This document shows, piece by piece, positions 40,405 through 41,450 of a DNA stretch of 41,450 bases (position 1 is the stretch's first letter; each line of letters opens with the position of its first letter). This DNA is from an uncultured Butyrivibrio sp. (GTDB lineage Bacteria; Bacillota; Clostridia; Lachnospirales; Lachnospiraceae), in the NCBI GenBank assembly GCA_910577605.1, contig CAJTON010000008.1, positions 34,463 through 75,912 of the forward strand, read 5' to 3'. The position numbers and the translations under genes were made by a program. The notes below the pieces were generated by a model. That model was not told the origin of the DNA, did no database searches, and saw only the letters and a program-made list of their open reading frames with translations.

Positions 40405-40669
40405 GGTTTCTTCCTACAAAACCGTACTCCTTGACTTTCATCAGATAGTCAAGGGCAGAATAGCCGCCGAAGCCCCTCGACCACCAGTACCATTTGCCGT
40501 TGGAAATCTTTAGGCTGTCATGCTCGGCGGTACAGTAGACGTTCGTCGTGCCTTTGACTTTGACAAGGTTGCTCGGCTCATAGGCTCTAAGATAGGAGAG
40601 TAAATCTATCTGCCTTGCCTGCTCAAGCACGTCTGGGTCAATCTGCACATAGGGTCTGTTACTTCTCAT
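40394..40669 (-). pseudogene. Truncated DUF3991-like (CHC2/TOPRIM-type) mobile-element protein
   Basis: Residues 1-~85 (PYVQIDPDVLEQARQIDLLS, YEPSNLVKVKGTTNVYCTAE, SNGKWYWWSRGFGGYSALDY) match the N-terminal zinc-binding module of DUF3991/TOPRIM proteins in clostridial conjugative elements. Full proteins continue for several hundred residues; this one ends after KVKEYGFVGRNHES. The ATG at 40669 follows GAGGTGA. Deletion has joined it to the small gene and hsdM remnant. Confidence 0.6.
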
Positions 40670-40679
40670 CCAAGCAGGC

Positions 40680-41027
40680 TCACCTCTCTTTCCCAGACAA
40701 AATCTTTTCCGTCTTAACCATATATGACTTAAAATCTGCGATGGTCTGGCGCAGCTCATCCATGTGGGAATCCTCCCGTCCAAGCCATTCCTCATAAACA
40801 TCCTGCAAAAGATTCGGGGATTTCATAAGGGCTTTTGCCGCCTGCAGGGAATAATCCGTATTGGAAAAACAATCGGCAATCTCATTCTTCATGGCAATCT
40901 GATATGCGGCATCGTAAATTTCCTGCGGCGTTTTTGCCTGCATTTCTTCCCGAAAAGAGGAAAGCTCCCGCTGTACCCTGTCGGTCAGCCTTTGGTTAAG
41001 GGACTGTCTGTACTCTTGGTAATTCAA
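40680..41027 (-). CDS. DUF3848-like mobile-element protein
   Basis: A 115-residue helical protein (MNYQEYRQSLNQRLTDRVQR, KTPQEIYDAAYQIAMKNEIA) of the DUF3848 type, common in clostridial integrative elements, beside DUF3991-type genes. It starts with TTG preceded by AGGAGG, and its end is 10 bp from the DUF3991-like start. Function unknown. It appears intact although its neighbours are broken. Confidence 0.6.
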   Translation of the reverse strand: MNYQEYRQSLNQRLTDRVQRELSSFREEMQAKTPQEIYDAAYQIAMKNEIADCFSNTDYSLQAAKALMKSPNLLQDVYEEWLGREDSHMDELRQTIADFKSYMVKTEKILSGKER

Positions 41028-41053
41028 TCACACACCTCCTTGAAAATAGAATA

Positions 41054-41103
41054 AGCCGAGGGATTTTCGTTATGAAAACCTCTCGGCTATGTAATAATTT
41101 TTC
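41054..41103 (+). terminator. Hairpin terminator between DUF3848-like gene and the edge gene
   Basis: AGCCGAG (41054-41060) pairs with CTCGGCT (41082-41088), with extra pairing inside, followed by AT-rich sequence with a T5 run on the plus strand. It could also end the edge gene's minus-strand transcript. Confidence 0.4.
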
Positions 41104-41152
41104 TTAATAAATATATCAGTGCATCAAACAAATCAATACATTACTGCTAAAA

Positions 41153-41450
41153 TCACAAATACAATGCTTCATAATTTTTTGATTTAGTATTAAATGCTTC
41201 TTCAAAAATTTCTCCAATAACTTTAATTTTGTCGTAATTATCAAACGATTCTTCTTTATATAAATCCGTACAGACCGCATACAATTTTTGTACTAATACG
41301 GCAATTTGTTCGTCTATAATTTTCCCACAATAGTAGTCAAAACAATTATTGATAAAACACAACGCAATAAAATATGGTGTTGAATACATCAACCAATACA
41401 AATCTTTAATATCATCTCTATTGCCTTTGATATACTGAATATCCCATTTT
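41153..41450 (-). CDS. Unknown protein, N-terminus outside the window
   Basis: An open frame from the right edge to 41153 (99 visible codons). It is rich in aromatic residues (DLYWLMYSTPYFIALCFINN, CFDYYCGKIIDEQIAVLVQK) and acidic near the end (EEAFNTKSKNYEALYL). Possibly helical and membrane-associated in part. No family recognised, and the start lies beyond the window. Confidence 0.45.
   Translation of the reverse strand, partial: KWDIQYIKGNRDDIKDLYWLMYSTPYFIALCFINNCFDYYCGKIIDEQIAVLVQKLYAVCTDLYKEESFDNYDKIKVIGEIFEEAFNTKSKNYEALYL

Overview
The window looks like chromosome from an anaerobic, probably gut-associated Clostridia-type Firmicute. The evidence is AGGAGG-type ribosome binding sites, consensus sigma-A promoters, a desulfoferrodoxin, a hemerythrin oxygen sensor, a LytTR/GHKL two-component pair, greA-lysS gene order and a Tn916-type integrase. 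The species cannot be named from sequence alone. Base use changes along the window: the first ~17 kb and lysS-greA are GC-richer, 21.7-36.2 kb is AT-richer, and 38.3-41.4 kb is AT-rich and decayed. No rRNA, tRNA or CRISPR array was recognised.

Region 1 (1-17.3 kb) is resident chromosome. It holds the N-terminal part of a fatty acyl-AMP ligase/ACP/ketosynthase megasynthase that runs off the left edge, a GH3 beta-glycosidase, and a small XRE regulator. Next come a hemerythrin-receiver fusion, a large secreted beta-helix-like surface protein, and a divergent LytTR response regulator/GHKL kinase pair. The region ends with an oxygen-defence group (superoxide reductase, CoA-disulfide-reductase/rhodanese fusion, thioredoxin reductase) and a small membrane protein.

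Region 2 (17.4-21.5 kb) is an accessory island. Its core is a minus-strand operon: a 74-residue peptide with six ACGX repeats, a radical SAM/SPASM enzyme, a nitroreductase and a class-M-like sirtuin. A broken DUF5131-like gene follows. A divergent HxlR regulator with an N-terminal cysteine is the likely controller. This looks like a RiPP-type system in which the radical SAM enzyme modifies the ACGX peptide.

Region 3 (21,688-36,187) is a ~14.5 kb integrated element with both ends visible. It has a tyrosine integrase, an excisionase, two sets of XRE regulators, a TOPRIM/D5 primase-helicase, an HNH nuclease, a terminase-small-subunit-like protein, its own sigma factor, a type I toxin-antitoxin pair and many small unknown genes. 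No capsid, tail, large terminase or conjugation gene was recognised. This is the layout of a phage satellite (PICI-like). It sits in the 3' end of lysS: a 15-bp core is repeated at both ends, the element supplies a new last few lysS codons, and the displaced original end lies at 21.67 kb.

Region 4 (36.2-41.45 kb) holds lysS and greA, then a probable IS200/IS605-type end remnant. After that is a decayed type I restriction-modification locus (hsdM and hsdS fragments with several one-base frameshifts) and remnants of a conjugative-element module (DUF3991-like stub and DUF3848-like gene). A partial gene of unknown function runs off the right edge.
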